Source: Paucibacter sp963740455 (GTDB lineage Bacteria > Pseudomonadota > Gammaproteobacteria > Burkholderiales > Burkholderiaceae_C). Taken from it: DNA of 64,000 nt. The DNA is taken from the NCBI GenBank assembly GCA_963740455.1, contig CAVUEF010000007.1:186001-250000 (forward strand). The letters are read 5' to 3'. The stretch's first letter is position 1. Each line of letters opens with the position of its first letter. The translations under genes were made by a program, and so were the position numbers. This document shows positions 18,178 through 27,256 of the stretch, one piece after another. The notes beneath the pieces were generated by a model. That model did no database searches, was not told the DNA's origin, and saw only the letters and a list, made by a program, of their open reading frames with translations.

Positions 18178-18474
18178 ATGGCCACTACTTCCAAAGCCAA
18201 AAAGAAAACCGTCCGTCTGGCTTCGGGCCTCAAACGCGCTCGTCAAGACGTCAAGCTGAACGCCGCGAACACCGCGCTGCGCTCCAAATTCCGCACGGTC
18301 ATCAAGAACGTGCAAAAAGCCGTGCTGACCGGCGACAAGGCCAAGGCAGCCGAATTGTTCCTGAGCGCTCAGTGCGTGATCGACTCGGTGGCCGAAAAAG
18401 GCATTTTCCACAAGAACAAGGCCGCTCGCCACAAGAGCCGTCTGTCGGCCAAGATCAAGGCGCTCGCCGCCTGA
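18178..18474 (+). CDS. rpsT: 30S ribosomal protein S20
   Basis: This 98-residue basic protein begins MATTSKAKKKTVRLASGLKR, with KRARQDVKLNAANTALRSKF and HKNKAARHKSRLS following, as in S20. The ATG at 18178 gives the normal length; the open frame continues upstream but is not S20-like. It diverges from murJ, a conserved Burkholderiales arrangement, and is followed by a strong terminator. Confidence 0.97.
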   Translation: MATTSKAKKKTVRLASGLKRARQDVKLNAANTALRSKFRTVIKNVQKAVLTGDKAKAAELFLSAQCVIDSVAEKGIFHKNKAARHKSRLSAKIKALAA

Positions 18475-18490
18475 GACTGCCTCACAGGTG

Positions 18491-18528
18491 CAAAGCAAAA
18501 AGCCCGCTCACGCGGGCTTTTTGCTTTG
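18491..18528 (+). terminator. Strong Rho-independent terminator of rpsT
   Basis: Perfect 17-bp arms (18491-18507 and 18512-18528) surround a four-base loop. The core is AGCCCGC/GCGGGCT, with a run of five T's inside the second arm. It lies 17 bases after the rpsT stop. Confidence 0.9.
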
Positions 18529-18648
18529 CACTCGGTCCCCGGCAGGCACCGGACTGCCACTGCGCTACGCCTATAGAATGAATCGGTGTGCCAGGTTCAC
18601 GTCGAGGCATGCCTTCGTTGTTGCCCGCCGCAACCCTTTGGAGGATTG

Positions 18649-19866
18649 ATGAACGCCCCTGAAATGCCCGCCACGCCGACTGAACCCCATGTGATGCAGA
18701 CCTACGGCCGCCTGCCCATCGCACTGTCGCACGGTCAAGGCTGCTGGGTCTGGGACACGCTGGGGCGACGCTACCTGGACGGGCTGGGCGGTATCGCCGT
18801 CAATACGCTGGGGCACGCGCATCCCAAGCTGGTGCCGGCGCTGCAAGAGCAGGTCGCCAGGCTGATTCACACCTCAAATTACTACCATGTGCCGTTGCAA
18901 GAGCAATTGGCTGCCAAGCTGGCGGATTTGTCGGGCCTGAGTGTGGTGTTCTTCTGCAATTCCGGTCTGGAAGCCAACGAGGCGGCATTGAAGATCGCCC
19001 GCAAATATGGCCATGACCGCGGCAATACCCATCCCGAGGTGATCGTGTTCGAAGGCGCCTTCCACGGCCGCTCGCTTGCGACCCTGTCGGCCACTGCCAA
19101 TCCCAAGATTCACGCTGGTTTTGGCCCGTTGGTGGAAGGCTTTGTGCGCGTGCCATTGAACGACATTGCGCGCGTTGAAGCTGCCGTGAAAGCCCACCCC
19201 AATGTGACCGCCATCTTCCTGGAAACGATTCAGGGTGAAGGCGGCATCAACCCGGCCCGCATCGAGTTCCTGCAAGGTCTGCGCCGCATCTGCGACGAAC
19301 ACGACATCCTGCTGATGCTCGACGAGGTGCAATGCGGCATCGGCCGCACCGGCAAGTGGTTCGCGCACCAATGGGCGGACATCAAGCCCGACGTGATGCC
19401 GCTGGCCAAAGGCCTGGGCAGCGGCGTGCCTATCGGCGCCGTCGTCTGCGGTCCCCGTGCCGCCAAGGTGCTGGGGCCGGGCAACCATGGATCGACCTTC
19501 GGCGGCAACCCGCTGGCCATGCGTGCCGGCGTCGAGACCCTGCGCATCATGGAAGAAGAAAGCCTGCTGGCGAACGCCGCCAGCGTAGGCGCCGCGCTCA
19601 AGGCGGGTCTCGAGCGCGAACTCGCCGGTGTGGCCGGTGTCGTCGAAATACGCGGCCAGGGCTTGATGATTGGGATCGAACTCGAACGTCCCTGCGGCGC
19701 CCTGCTGGGTCTGGCCGCTGAGGCAGGCCTCTTGATCAGCGTGACAGCCGACAAGGTGATTCGACTGGTGCCGCCACTGATTCTGTCCAAAGACGAGGCC
19801 GCGCAAATCGTCGCCATTCTTTGCCCCTTGATCAAGGCCTTTTTGACCAGCAACGCCAACCCATGA
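18649..19866 (+). CDS. argD: Acetylornithine/succinyldiaminopimelate-type aminotransferase
   Basis: This 405-residue class-III PLP aminotransferase converts N-acetylglutamate semialdehyde to acetylornithine in arginine synthesis. LMLDEVQCGIGRTGKWFAHQ and MPLAKGLGSGVPIGA are visible, the latter holding the PLP lysine. The ATG at 18649 follows GGAGG by about five bases. Its TGA overlaps the argF ATG, so the two are coupled. ArgD proteins can also act in lysine synthesis. Confidence 0.92.
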   Translation: MNAPEMPATPTEPHVMQTYGRLPIALSHGQGCWVWDTLGRRYLDGLGGIAVNTLGHAHPKLVPALQEQVARLIHTSNYYHVPLQEQLAAKLADLSGLSVVFFCNSGLEANEAALKIARKYGHDRGNTHPEVIVFEGAFHGRSLATLSATANPKIHAGFGPLVEGFVRVPLNDIARVEAAVKAHPNVTAIFLETIQGEGGINPARIEFLQGLRRICDEHDILLMLDEVQCGIGRTGKWFAHQWADIKPDVMPLAKGLGSGVPIGAVVCGPRAAKVLGPGNHGSTFGGNPLAMRAGVETLRIMEEESLLANAASVGAALKAGLERELAGVAGVVEIRGQGLMIGIELERPCGALLGLAAEAGLLISVTADKVIRLVPPLILSKDEAAQIVAILCPLIKAFLTSNANP

Positions 19867-20825
19867 AGCCCGGTATGAGCCTGATCCGCCACTATCTCCA
19901 GTTCAAGGACTTGCGGGCTGAGGAATACGCTTACCTGTTCGAACGGGTGAGCATCATCAAGCGACGCTTCAAGAACTACGAGAAATACCAGCCGCTGGTG
20001 GACCGGACGCTGGCGATGATTTTCGAAAAAGCCAGCACGCGCACGCGCGTCAGCTTCGAGGCCGGCATGTACCAGATGGGAGGCTCGGTGGTGCACCTGA
20101 CCACCGGTGACAGTCACCTGGGCCGAGCCGAACCTATCGAGGACAGCGCGCGCGTGATCAGCCGCATGGTCGACCTGGTGATGATCCGCACCTTCGAGCA
20201 GACCAAGATCGAGCGTTTCGCGGCGCACTCGCGCGTGCCCGTCATCAACGGATTGACCAACGAATATCACCCTTGCCAGATTCTGGCCGACCTGTTCACC
20301 TACATCGAACACCGCGGCAGCAGCGCGCATGGCGTGATCGATCCCGACTGCCTGAAGGGCAAGGTCGTGGCCTGGGTGGGCGACGGCAACAATATGGCCA
20401 ACACCTGGCTGCAGGCGGCCGAAATCCTGGGCTTCACCGTGCATGTCAGCACGCCCAGCGGCTACGAGATCGACGCCCAGGTGGCAGGCATCAGCAACAC
20501 CGCTTGCTACAAGGTGTTCAAGGATCCGATGGAGGCCTGCTGCGGCGCCGACATGGTGACCACCGACGTGTGGACCAGCATGGGCTTCGAGGCCGAAAAC
20601 GAGACGCGCCGCAAGGCCTTTGCCGATTGGTGCGTCGACACCGAGATGATGAGCAAGGCCAGACCCGACGCCCTCTTCATGCACTGCTTGCCGGCGCACC
20701 GCGGCGAAGAGGTTGCGGCCGACGTGATTGACGGGCCTCAATCTGTCGTATGGGACGAAGCCGAGAACAGAATGCATGTGCAAAAAGGGCTCATGGAGTA
20801 CCTTCTGCTGGGGCGGATCGGTTGA
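19863..20825 (+). CDS. argF: Ornithine carbamoyltransferase
   Basis: This 320-residue enzyme makes citrulline from ornithine and carbamoyl phosphate. The carbamoyl-phosphate motif STRTR lies in FEKASTRTRVSFEAGM, HPCQ in NEYHPCQILADL, and the ornithine-side HCLPAHRGEE near the C-terminus. The ATG at 19863 overlaps the argD stop; a second ATG 12 bases further on (MSLIRHYLQF) is an alternative. The argD-argF pairing supports a biosynthetic role. Confidence 0.95.
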   Translation: MKPGMSLIRHYLQFKDLRAEEYAYLFERVSIIKRRFKNYEKYQPLVDRTLAMIFEKASTRTRVSFEAGMYQMGGSVVHLTTGDSHLGRAEPIEDSARVISRMVDLVMIRTFEQTKIERFAAHSRVPVINGLTNEYHPCQILADLFTYIEHRGSSAHGVIDPDCLKGKVVAWVGDGNNMANTWLQAAEILGFTVHVSTPSGYEIDAQVAGISNTACYKVFKDPMEACCGADMVTTDVWTSMGFEAENETRRKAFADWCVDTEMMSKARPDALFMHCLPAHRGEEVAADVIDGPQSVVWDEAENRMHVQKGLMEYLLLGRIG

Positions 20826-20902
20826 CTGCCAACAAAGCTGCGCAGCTCGGCGCCCGGGTTCGGGCTCCGCTTGGTGCGAACCATGCCTAGCGAGCCAAGT
20901 CC

Positions 20903-21646
20903 ATGAAGACCGCCCTCATCACCGATTTGCACGCAAACCGCGAAGCCTTCGAGGCCGTGCTTGAACACGCCAGCGCGCACGGCGCAACCGCCTACGCCTT
21001 GTTGGGCGACTATGTGGGCTATGGGGCCGACCCGGGCTGGGTGGTGGACAGGGTGCGCGAGCTGGTCGACAAGGGGGCCGTCGCAGTGCTGGGCAATCAC
21101 GACGAGGCCGTCGTGCAGGGCGCCGGTCCGGGCATGCGTGACGATGCGCGCGCCGCAGTGGCGTGGACACATGCACAGCTCAGCCAGGATCAGCTCGCTT
21201 TCCTGGCCAGTCTGCCGATGAGCCAGCAACGCGACGACTGTCTGTTCGTGCATGCCAACGCTTTTGAACCCGGCAACTGGGGCTACATCACCTGCCGGGC
21301 CGACGCCGTGCTCAGCCTGCAGTGCACGCGACAACGCCTGACGTTTTGCGGACACATGCACGAGCCCATGCTCTATCACTTGTCGAGTACGGGCAAGGCC
21401 GGCGACTTCACGCCGGTGCCCGACGTCCCGATCCCACTGCTTGGCAACCGGCAATGGCTGGCCATACCAGGATCGGCGGGCCAGCCGCGTGACGGCAACC
21501 CCGCTGCCAGTTACGCCATGCTCGACCGGTCCTGCGCCGAGTTGAGCTTTCATCGCGTCCCCTACGACGTTGAAAGTGCGGCGCAGCGCATACGCGCCGC
21601 GGGCTTGCCCGAGCGCCTTGCGGCGCGCCTGTTCGAAGGGACGTAG
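20903..21646 (+). CDS. Calcineurin-like metallophosphoesterase
   Basis: This 247-residue protein has the dinuclear-metal motifs in order: TDLHANREAF (DxH), LLGDYVGYG (GD), GNHDE, and CGHMHEP (GHxH). It resembles the YfcE/MJ0936-type group (Metallophos_2) rather than large protein phosphatases. The stop lies only 3 bp from the start of the kinase/USP gene, so the two probably form one transcript and may be a phosphatase/kinase pair. The substrate is unknown. Confidence 0.87.
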   Translation: MKTALITDLHANREAFEAVLEHASAHGATAYALLGDYVGYGADPGWVVDRVRELVDKGAVAVLGNHDEAVVQGAGPGMRDDARAAVAWTHAQLSQDQLAFLASLPMSQQRDDCLFVHANAFEPGNWGYITCRADAVLSLQCTRQRLTFCGHMHEPMLYHLSSTGKAGDFTPVPDVPIPLLGNRQWLAIPGSAGQPRDGNPAASYAMLDRSCAELSFHRVPYDVESAAQRIRAAGLPERLAARLFEGT

Positions 21647-21649
21647 CCA

Positions 21650-23125
21650 ATGGTCGCGGGTGCGCCTTGGTCTCCCGGCGGCGGTGACGCGCTGCCGGAC
21701 CAGCAAGAGCGCCTGGAGCCCGGCCAGATCCTGGATCAATTCCGCCTGGAAGAGCGTTTGCACCAGGGCGGCATGGCCAATTTGTGGCGCGTCACTCGGC
21801 TCGACGGCATCGATCCGGAGTTGCCGTTGCTCATGAAAGTGCCGCGCATCAAGGGCGGCGAGGACCCCGCCAGCATCGTCGGGTTCGAGGTCGAGCAAAT
21901 GCTGATGCCGCGCTTGAGCGGCCCGCATGTGCCGCGCTTTGTCGCACGCGGCGACTGGACGCGCCGCGCCTATATCGTGATGGAACGCGTGCCGGGCGAG
22001 TCGCTGCGGCCGCGTCTGGATGACGCGCCACTGCCGGTCGACGAAATCGCGCAAATCGGCATCAAGGTGGCCATCGCCCTGCAAGACCTGCATCGGCAGC
22101 ATGTCGTGCACCTGGACGTGAAGCCCAGCAACATCATGTTTCGCCAGACTGGCGAGGCGGTGCTGGTCGACTACGGTCTGTCGCGCCACGACCAACTGCC
22201 CGACCTGCTCGAAGAAGAGTTTTCACTGCCGATGGGCACCGGACCATATATGTCGCCCGAGCAGGTGCAGTTCATACGCAATGACCCGCGCAGCGACCTG
22301 TTCGCGCTGGGCGTGATGCTTTACCACCTGGCCACCGGCGAGCGGCCCTTCGGTCAACCCAGTTCGGTGGCGGGGCTGCGCAAGCGCCTCTATATTGACC
22401 CCGTGCCGCCGCTGGCCTTGCGGCCGGACCTGCCACCCTGGCTGCAAGAGGTGATACTGCACTGCCTCGAAGTCAAGCCCGAACGCCGCTATCAAAGCGC
22501 CGCGCAACTGGCGCTGGACCTGCAAAACCCCGACAGCATCACCCTGACGGCGCGCGCCACCAGAATGCGCACGAGCGGCATCATGAAACGCATGAAACGC
22601 TGGTTCTTCGCCGTGGGGGCAGAGCCGGCGGCCAAACGCAGCAGTTCCGAGCAGCTTGCACGCAGCCCCATCGTGCTGGCTGCGGTCGACGTCGAGGGCG
22701 CCACCGAAGGGCTTTTGTCCCAGCTGAAGGAAACCGTGGGACGCGTCCTCGAAATGGAACCCGGTGCGCGTCTGGCTTGCGTCAGCGTCATGAAGACCGC
22801 GCGCATCGGCATGGACGAGCTGACCGACGAGCAGGGGCGCAGTCACCATGTCAAGCAACTGGTGGCACTCAAACATTGGGCGCGGCCGGTGTCGCAAGCG
22901 CTGAAGCTCGAAGACGGCAGGCTGACCTTCCATGTGCTCGAAGCGCCCGACCCGGCCACTGCCTTGATCGAGTTTGCCGCCAAGATGGGCGTTGATCACA
23001 TCGTCATGGGGGCACGTCACAACTCGGCACTTCGGCGCTACCTCGGCAGCGTATCGGCACGCGTCGTGGCGGAGAGCGACTGCTCGGTCACCGTGGTGCG
23101 CGACACCCGCAAACACCTGATCTGA
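21650..23125 (+). CDS. Serine/threonine protein kinase fused to universal stress protein domain
   Basis: This 491-residue protein has a Hanks-type kinase domain roughly at residues 27-290. Seen are the beta-3 lysine in LLMKVPRIK, the alpha-C glutamate in GFEVEQ, the catalytic loop HLDVKPSNIMF, VDYGLSRHD in place of DFG, and MSPEQ in place of APE. HRD is HLD, so the arginine that usually senses activation-loop phosphorylation is absent. A basic linker precedes a C-terminal UspA-like domain ending in MGARHNSALRRYLGSVS, the nucleotide-binding signature of USPs. No transmembrane segment is apparent, so it is probably cytosolic. It follows the phosphoesterase gene by 3 bp. Confidence 0.85.
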   Translation: MVAGAPWSPGGGDALPDQQERLEPGQILDQFRLEERLHQGGMANLWRVTRLDGIDPELPLLMKVPRIKGGEDPASIVGFEVEQMLMPRLSGPHVPRFVARGDWTRRAYIVMERVPGESLRPRLDDAPLPVDEIAQIGIKVAIALQDLHRQHVVHLDVKPSNIMFRQTGEAVLVDYGLSRHDQLPDLLEEEFSLPMGTGPYMSPEQVQFIRNDPRSDLFALGVMLYHLATGERPFGQPSSVAGLRKRLYIDPVPPLALRPDLPPWLQEVILHCLEVKPERRYQSAAQLALDLQNPDSITLTARATRMRTSGIMKRMKRWFFAVGAEPAAKRSSSEQLARSPIVLAAVDVEGATEGLLSQLKETVGRVLEMEPGARLACVSVMKTARIGMDELTDEQGRSHHVKQLVALKHWARPVSQALKLEDGRLTFHVLEAPDPATALIEFAAKMGVDHIVMGARHNSALRRYLGSVSARVVAESDCSVTVVRDTRKHLI

Positions 23126-23171
23126 AGCCGGGTGCGCACGCGCGGCAGTCGCGCCTGACCCCAAGAACGGG

Positions 23172-23621
23172 TCAATGCATGGCGCCGGGCATCGCTCCCA
23201 TTTGATGCGCTTCAAGCTGGACCAGCACGTTCTCGCGTTTCTTGTCCTTGCCTTCGAACACCAGGGTCAGCGGCACTTTGTCGCCTGCCTTGACCTGACT
23301 CTTCAGGCCCATCAGCATCACGTGCAGGCCGCCGGGCTTGAACTCGACTGTCTTGCCTGCCGGCAGGTCGACTCCGGCGACGGCACGCATCTGCATGGTG
23401 CTGCCGTTCATCGTCATTTCATGCAGCTCGACCGCGGCTGCCACCGGCGAGCTGGCTTGCACCAGGCGTGCATCCTGCGATGCGGTCAGTTGCAGGAACG
23501 CGCCAGTTGCCGTCTGCTGAGGCACGGTTGCGCGCACCCAGCCCTGTTTTACCGCGACCTGCGCCCATGCGCCATTGACGAGCGCCAAGCAGCATGCAGC
23601 AGTCAAGAGAGATTTCTTCAA
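23172..23621 (-). CDS. Periplasmic copper chaperone, PCu(A)C family
   Basis: This roughly 149-residue secreted protein has a signal peptide (LLTAACCLALVNGAWAQ) and the copper-binding pattern H-x-M ... H-x-M: LHEMTMNGSTMQM and, about 30 residues later, GGLHVMLMGL. PCu(A)C proteins deliver Cu(I) to the CuA site of cytochrome oxidase, often with SCO. The start is taken as TTG at 23621, preceded by GGAGAT; there is no ATG in a suitable position. The caa3 oxidase cluster at 50.6-59.9 kb is a plausible client. Additional Met residues at the C-terminus (MGAMPGAMH) may bind copper. Confidence 0.85.
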   Translation of the reverse strand: MKKSLLTAACCLALVNGAWAQVAVKQGWVRATVPQQTATGAFLQLTASQDARLVQASSPVAAAVELHEMTMNGSTMQMRAVAGVDLPAGKTVEFKPGGLHVMLMGLKSQVKAGDKVPLTLVFEGKDKKRENVLVQLEAHQMGAMPGAMH

Positions 23622-23918
23622 GGTGATCTCCGGATAGATGGTGGTTGTGAGCAAGGGGCAATATACCGGACGCCGGGCGGTCATTTTCCACCGCTCGATT
23701 GCGCAAACGCAGTGAAGATCCCCAGCCCGCTGGTGCGACCCTCGGCCAGACTTGGTACTTCGGTCCGCAAGGTTGACCGGGTAAAGAAGTATTTCCATGT
23801 CGAGACGAATTGCGAACAGGAACTTACCTGACCGAAACAACCCAGCAATCTGCCTCGGTTGAAATCCTGCTCTGTCTGCGCGCGGCGCCGACGGTCGTAG
23901 CTTCAACAAGGAAACTGA

Positions 23919-25238
23919 ATGAATATCGGAATGACGAGGCGCGGTCTGGCCGGCCTGATGGTATTGATGGTCACAGGGTTGCTGGCGGCATGCGGCGGCG
24001 GCAGCAGCAGCGGCACCTCGCAGGTACGCATGCTCAACGCAACGGTGGGCGCCGCTTCCTTGGATTTGTACCTCACCGACGCGAAGCTGATATCGGGTGT
24101 TGCCAACAATGCCGTCAGCGCCTACCAGCCGACGGGAGCGGCGACCTACATCGCCAAGGCCACGCTCACCGGTTCGACCACCGCCTACGGAACCAGCGCC
24201 AACCCTGCGCTTGCCAAAGACACTGCATATACCGTCGTGACATGGGGTTTGGCAGGCGAAAGCGTGCAGACCTTCTACTTCCCGGACAATGAAGTGGCTC
24301 CGCTGATTGCGGGCAATGCCAAGATCCGGCTGTTCAACACCTCGATTGACGCGGGCGCGTTGGACTTGTACCTCACCGGTCCTGCTGACGATCTGACCAA
24401 CCTGTCGCCCGTGGCAAGCGCCATCAGCGGCGGTCGGTTCAGCTCCTATTCCGAACTGGCTTCGGGTACCTACCGCCTGCGCGTCACGGCGTCCGGCAGC
24501 AAGACGGATATCCGGCTCGACCTGCCTGCAGTGACGCTGAACGCGCAGGACATCATGACGTTCATCACCCAGCCCAGCCAAGGAGGAACCTTGGTCAACG
24601 GACTTGAACTGTTGCAGCAAGGCGCGGCAACGACAGCCATCAACTCCCTACCCCAGGCGCGGATGCGTGTGGTGGCCAGCGTGGGCAGCAGCGGTGCCAT
24701 CACGGCCGATGTGGGAGGCACTGCGCTGAACGTAGTGAACGGCACGCCAGTGAATTCGCTGTCATCGCCGCAGATTGGCGACTATGTGGCGGTGCCGTCC
24801 GGCGCCCAGGTTGTGACCGTCAATGGCAACGCGCTGGCCAATGCTCAGACCTTGACAATCGGAGGCGATTACACGTTGCTGGTGTATGGAACGCTGGCGG
24901 CGCCACAGGTGTCACTGATGGCCGATGACAACCGCCTGTCAGTCAACGGCGCCAACGCCAAGCTGCGTCTGGTCAATGGCTTGACGAACCAGGGCAAGCT
25001 GAGCATGAATTTCAATTTCGACGCCGTGGCGAGCAATCTGGCCGCCGGAAGCGCATCGGCCTTCAGCGAAGTGCTCGGTGGCGCCGCACGCATCGACGTC
25101 AACTCCAGCACCACGGCGTCCACCCTCTTCTCTACCGTCAACACGAATTTGACGATTCCCGCGCAAAGCGTCTACACGATGTTCATGCTGGACGGTGGTG
25201 CAGGTTCCACCGGATATCTGTTGCACCGAGAGCGCTGA
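23919..25238 (+). CDS. DUF4397 repeat lipoprotein
   Basis: This 439-residue protein has a lipoprotein signal with lipobox LAAC (Cys25) followed by GGGSSSG. Three related repeat starts are visible: VRMLNATVGAASLDLYLTD, IRLFNTSIDAGALDLYLTG and LRLVNGLTNQGKLSMNFNF, fitting DUF4397 beta-rich domains. It should be anchored in the outer membrane facing the periplasm or outside. The function of DUF4397 proteins is unknown. The gene stands alone, diverging from the copper chaperone across about 300 bp. Confidence 0.8.
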   Translation: MNIGMTRRGLAGLMVLMVTGLLAACGGGSSSGTSQVRMLNATVGAASLDLYLTDAKLISGVANNAVSAYQPTGAATYIAKATLTGSTTAYGTSANPALAKDTAYTVVTWGLAGESVQTFYFPDNEVAPLIAGNAKIRLFNTSIDAGALDLYLTGPADDLTNLSPVASAISGGRFSSYSELASGTYRLRVTASGSKTDIRLDLPAVTLNAQDIMTFITQPSQGGTLVNGLELLQQGAATTAINSLPQARMRVVASVGSSGAITADVGGTALNVVNGTPVNSLSSPQIGDYVAVPSGAQVVTVNGNALANAQTLTIGGDYTLLVYGTLAAPQVSLMADDNRLSVNGANAKLRLVNGLTNQGKLSMNFNFDAVASNLAAGSASAFSEVLGGAARIDVNSSTTASTLFSTVNTNLTIPAQSVYTMFMLDGGAGSTGYLLHRER

Positions 25239-25285
25239 ACCCAAAGCGCCCGCGCCAGCCTGAAGCCGTGTCGGGTGAGTGAAGC

Positions 25286-25322
25286 AAACCGTCCCCGGCG
25301 CAAGTCGGTGTGGCGGTTTTTT
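25286..25322 (+). terminator. Probable terminator after the DUF4397 lipoprotein gene
   Basis: Arms AAACCG (25286-25291) and CGGTTT (25314-25319), extended by CC/GG after a one-base bulge, are followed by a run of T's. It lies about 50 bases after the stop codon. Confidence 0.5.
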
Positions 25323-25486
25323 CGTTCCCCCGATCAGGTCGTGGTTGATCGCTGAGACAACCACGCGCAAAGGCGTGCAAGGGACTGCCCCGATTTGGCC
25401 GGCACGCGTGCAGCGTTAACATCGCGGGCGCGGGCGGGTCTGATTTCAACCAAGCCGGGCAAGCCCGGCATACAGGGGTGGCGCAC

Positions 25487-25696
25487 ATGGACAATCTGCT
25501 GCTTTGGGTTGCACGGCTGGGCGGCGTGGCGGGCGCGTTGCTCAGCGCAGCAGCGATGGGCGCACGACTGCTTGGCGTCTGGACGCTGGGATCGGTGGCC
25601 GTGGGCACGCTGCTTCAGGTCGGCGTGGCTGGCATGGTGCTCGCCTGCCTCGGTTATCTGGCGCTGCTGGTCGAGCGCCAGTCGCCAAAGGCTTGA
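25487..25696 (+). CDS. Small membrane protein, two hydrophobic helices
   Basis: This predicted protein of 69 residues begins MDNLLLWVARLGGVAGALLS and is almost entirely two membrane helices joined by a short loop, ending in a charged tail (ERQSPKA). I do not recognise the family. It is retained because composition and length fit small inner-membrane proteins and because the start is preceded by AGGGG-type purines. An ATG nine bases upstream is also possible. It converges with malQ. Confidence 0.5.
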   Translation: MDNLLLWVARLGGVAGALLSAAAMGARLLGVWTLGSVAVGTLLQVGVAGMVLACLGYLALLVERQSPKA

Positions 25697-25707
25697 CCTC
25701 GACCGGC

Positions 25708-27228
25708 TCAGCCCGGCAGGTGCAATAACTCGAACGGTCCGCGGCCGCTGGCTGCCGTGATCAGCCCCAGCACGCGCGCCGGCTCATCTCCCACCATGTC
25801 CCAGCCGAAGCGCCAGGTCCAGTTGCTGCCGCCCAGCGTGCCGGGCGTGTTCATGCGGTGACGGCTCTCCAGACCCAGCACGTCCTGGAGTTGGAACACG
25901 ACCAGATTGGCCACCGAATTACTGCAGGCTCGCATCATGGCCCAATGCACGTCAGGTGCGCCACAGGCAAGATATGACCCCGCGAAGGCGCGCTCGCGTT
26001 CAGGCGCGGCCTGCCACCAGCCATGCACCGTGTCGTTGTCATGGGTGCCGATGTAAGCGACGCAGTCACGCTCCCAACTGTGCGGCAAGTACTCATGGTC
26101 GCCTGCGCCGCCAAAGCCGAACTGCAAGATCTTCATGCCCGGAAAGCCGCAAGCCTGGCGCAGCGCAATCACATCGGGTGTGATCAGCCCCAGATCCTCG
26201 GCCACGATGGGCAGCGTGCCGATCGCCTTGCCGATCGCCTCGAACAAGGGCCTGCCGGGCCCGGGGACCCAGCGGCCGTCCTTGGCCGACGGACTGCTGG
26301 CCGGGATTTCGTAATAGCCGGCAAAACCACGGAAGTGGTCGATGCGAAACACATCGGCATGGTCGAGCGCGCGGCGCAGGCGCAGAATCCACCACGCATA
26401 GCCTTCGGCCGCCATGCGCTCCCAGCGGTAGAGCGGATTGCCCCAGCGCTGGCCCTCTAGCGACATCGCGTCGGGCGGCACGCCGGCCACCACGGTGGGT
26501 TGACAATCCTCGTCCAGAAAGTACAGGTCCGGACGCGCCCAGCAGTCGGCGCTGTGGTGGGCGACGAAGATCGGCAAGTCGCCCATCAGTGACACGCCAC
26601 GCTGATGCGCATAGGCCTTGAGCTGCCCCGCCTGCACGTCGAACCGCCACTGCACGAACTGCCAGAAGGCGATCTCGCCCGCATGCTGTTGACGCGCATC
26701 GGCCAGCGCCTTTGCCTTGCGCGCGCGCAAGTCCGCCGGCCAGTCCCACCAACATCGACCGGCCTGCGCAGCTTCTAGGGCCATGAACAGCGCGTAATCG
26801 TCAAGCCAGTAGGCCTGTGCCACGCACCAAGCCTCGAAAGCCGTGCGCTCGGTGGCGCTGGCCCGGGAAAAAAATCCCGCCGCGGCGCTGCGCAACTGTG
26901 TCAGGCGCCAGGGCACGACACGCGCGAAATCCACGCGAAGCGCATCAAAGCCACCTTCGGGCAATCGCGGTGGCGCCAGCCAACCCGCCTGCACCAGAGG
27001 CTCGAGCGCCACCATCAGCGGACTGCCTGCAAACGCTGAGACGCTTTGATAAGGGCTGTCGCCCGGGCCTATCGGCGCGATGGGCAGCAACTGCCACAGA
27101 CGCTGGCCGGCCGAGGCCAGCCAATCGACAAATCGGAACGCATCGGGGCCGAAGTCGCCCACGCCATGCGGGCCTGGCAAGGAGGTGATGTGCAAGAGCA
27201 CACCGGAGGCACGTTGGTCTAGATTCAT
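25708..27228 (-). CDS. malQ: 4-alpha-glucanotransferase (amylomaltase)
   Basis: This 506-residue GH77 enzyme transfers alpha-1,4-glucan chains between maltodextrins. The N-terminus RASGVLLHITSLPGPHGVGD is typical, and FRIDHFRGF, VAEDLG and GTHDNDTVHGW carry the catalytic aspartate, glutamate and aspartate. It lies 28 bp downstream of glgX on the same strand, forming a glycogen/maltodextrin breakdown unit. The length is normal and the reading frame intact. Confidence 0.95.
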   Translation of the reverse strand: MNLDQRASGVLLHITSLPGPHGVGDFGPDAFRFVDWLASAGQRLWQLLPIAPIGPGDSPYQSVSAFAGSPLMVALEPLVQAGWLAPPRLPEGGFDALRVDFARVVPWRLTQLRSAAAGFFSRASATERTAFEAWCVAQAYWLDDYALFMALEAAQAGRCWWDWPADLRARKAKALADARQQHAGEIAFWQFVQWRFDVQAGQLKAYAHQRGVSLMGDLPIFVAHHSADCWARPDLYFLDEDCQPTVVAGVPPDAMSLEGQRWGNPLYRWERMAAEGYAWWILRLRRALDHADVFRIDHFRGFAGYYEIPASSPSAKDGRWVPGPGRPLFEAIGKAIGTLPIVAEDLGLITPDVIALRQACGFPGMKILQFGFGGAGDHEYLPHSWERDCVAYIGTHDNDTVHGWWQAAPERERAFAGSYLACGAPDVHWAMMRACSNSVANLVVFQLQDVLGLESRHRMNTPGTLGGSNWTWRFGWDMVGDEPARVLGLITAASGRGPFELLHLPG

Positions 27229-27256
27229 GATGGCTTGATCGGTTGGAGATTGCGCT

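Noticed and set aside
16369..18498. A 709-residue open frame containing murJ
   Set aside because: Only the part from the ATG at 17934 matches MurJ; the upstream 188 codons overlap the rpsT region and have non-protein composition.
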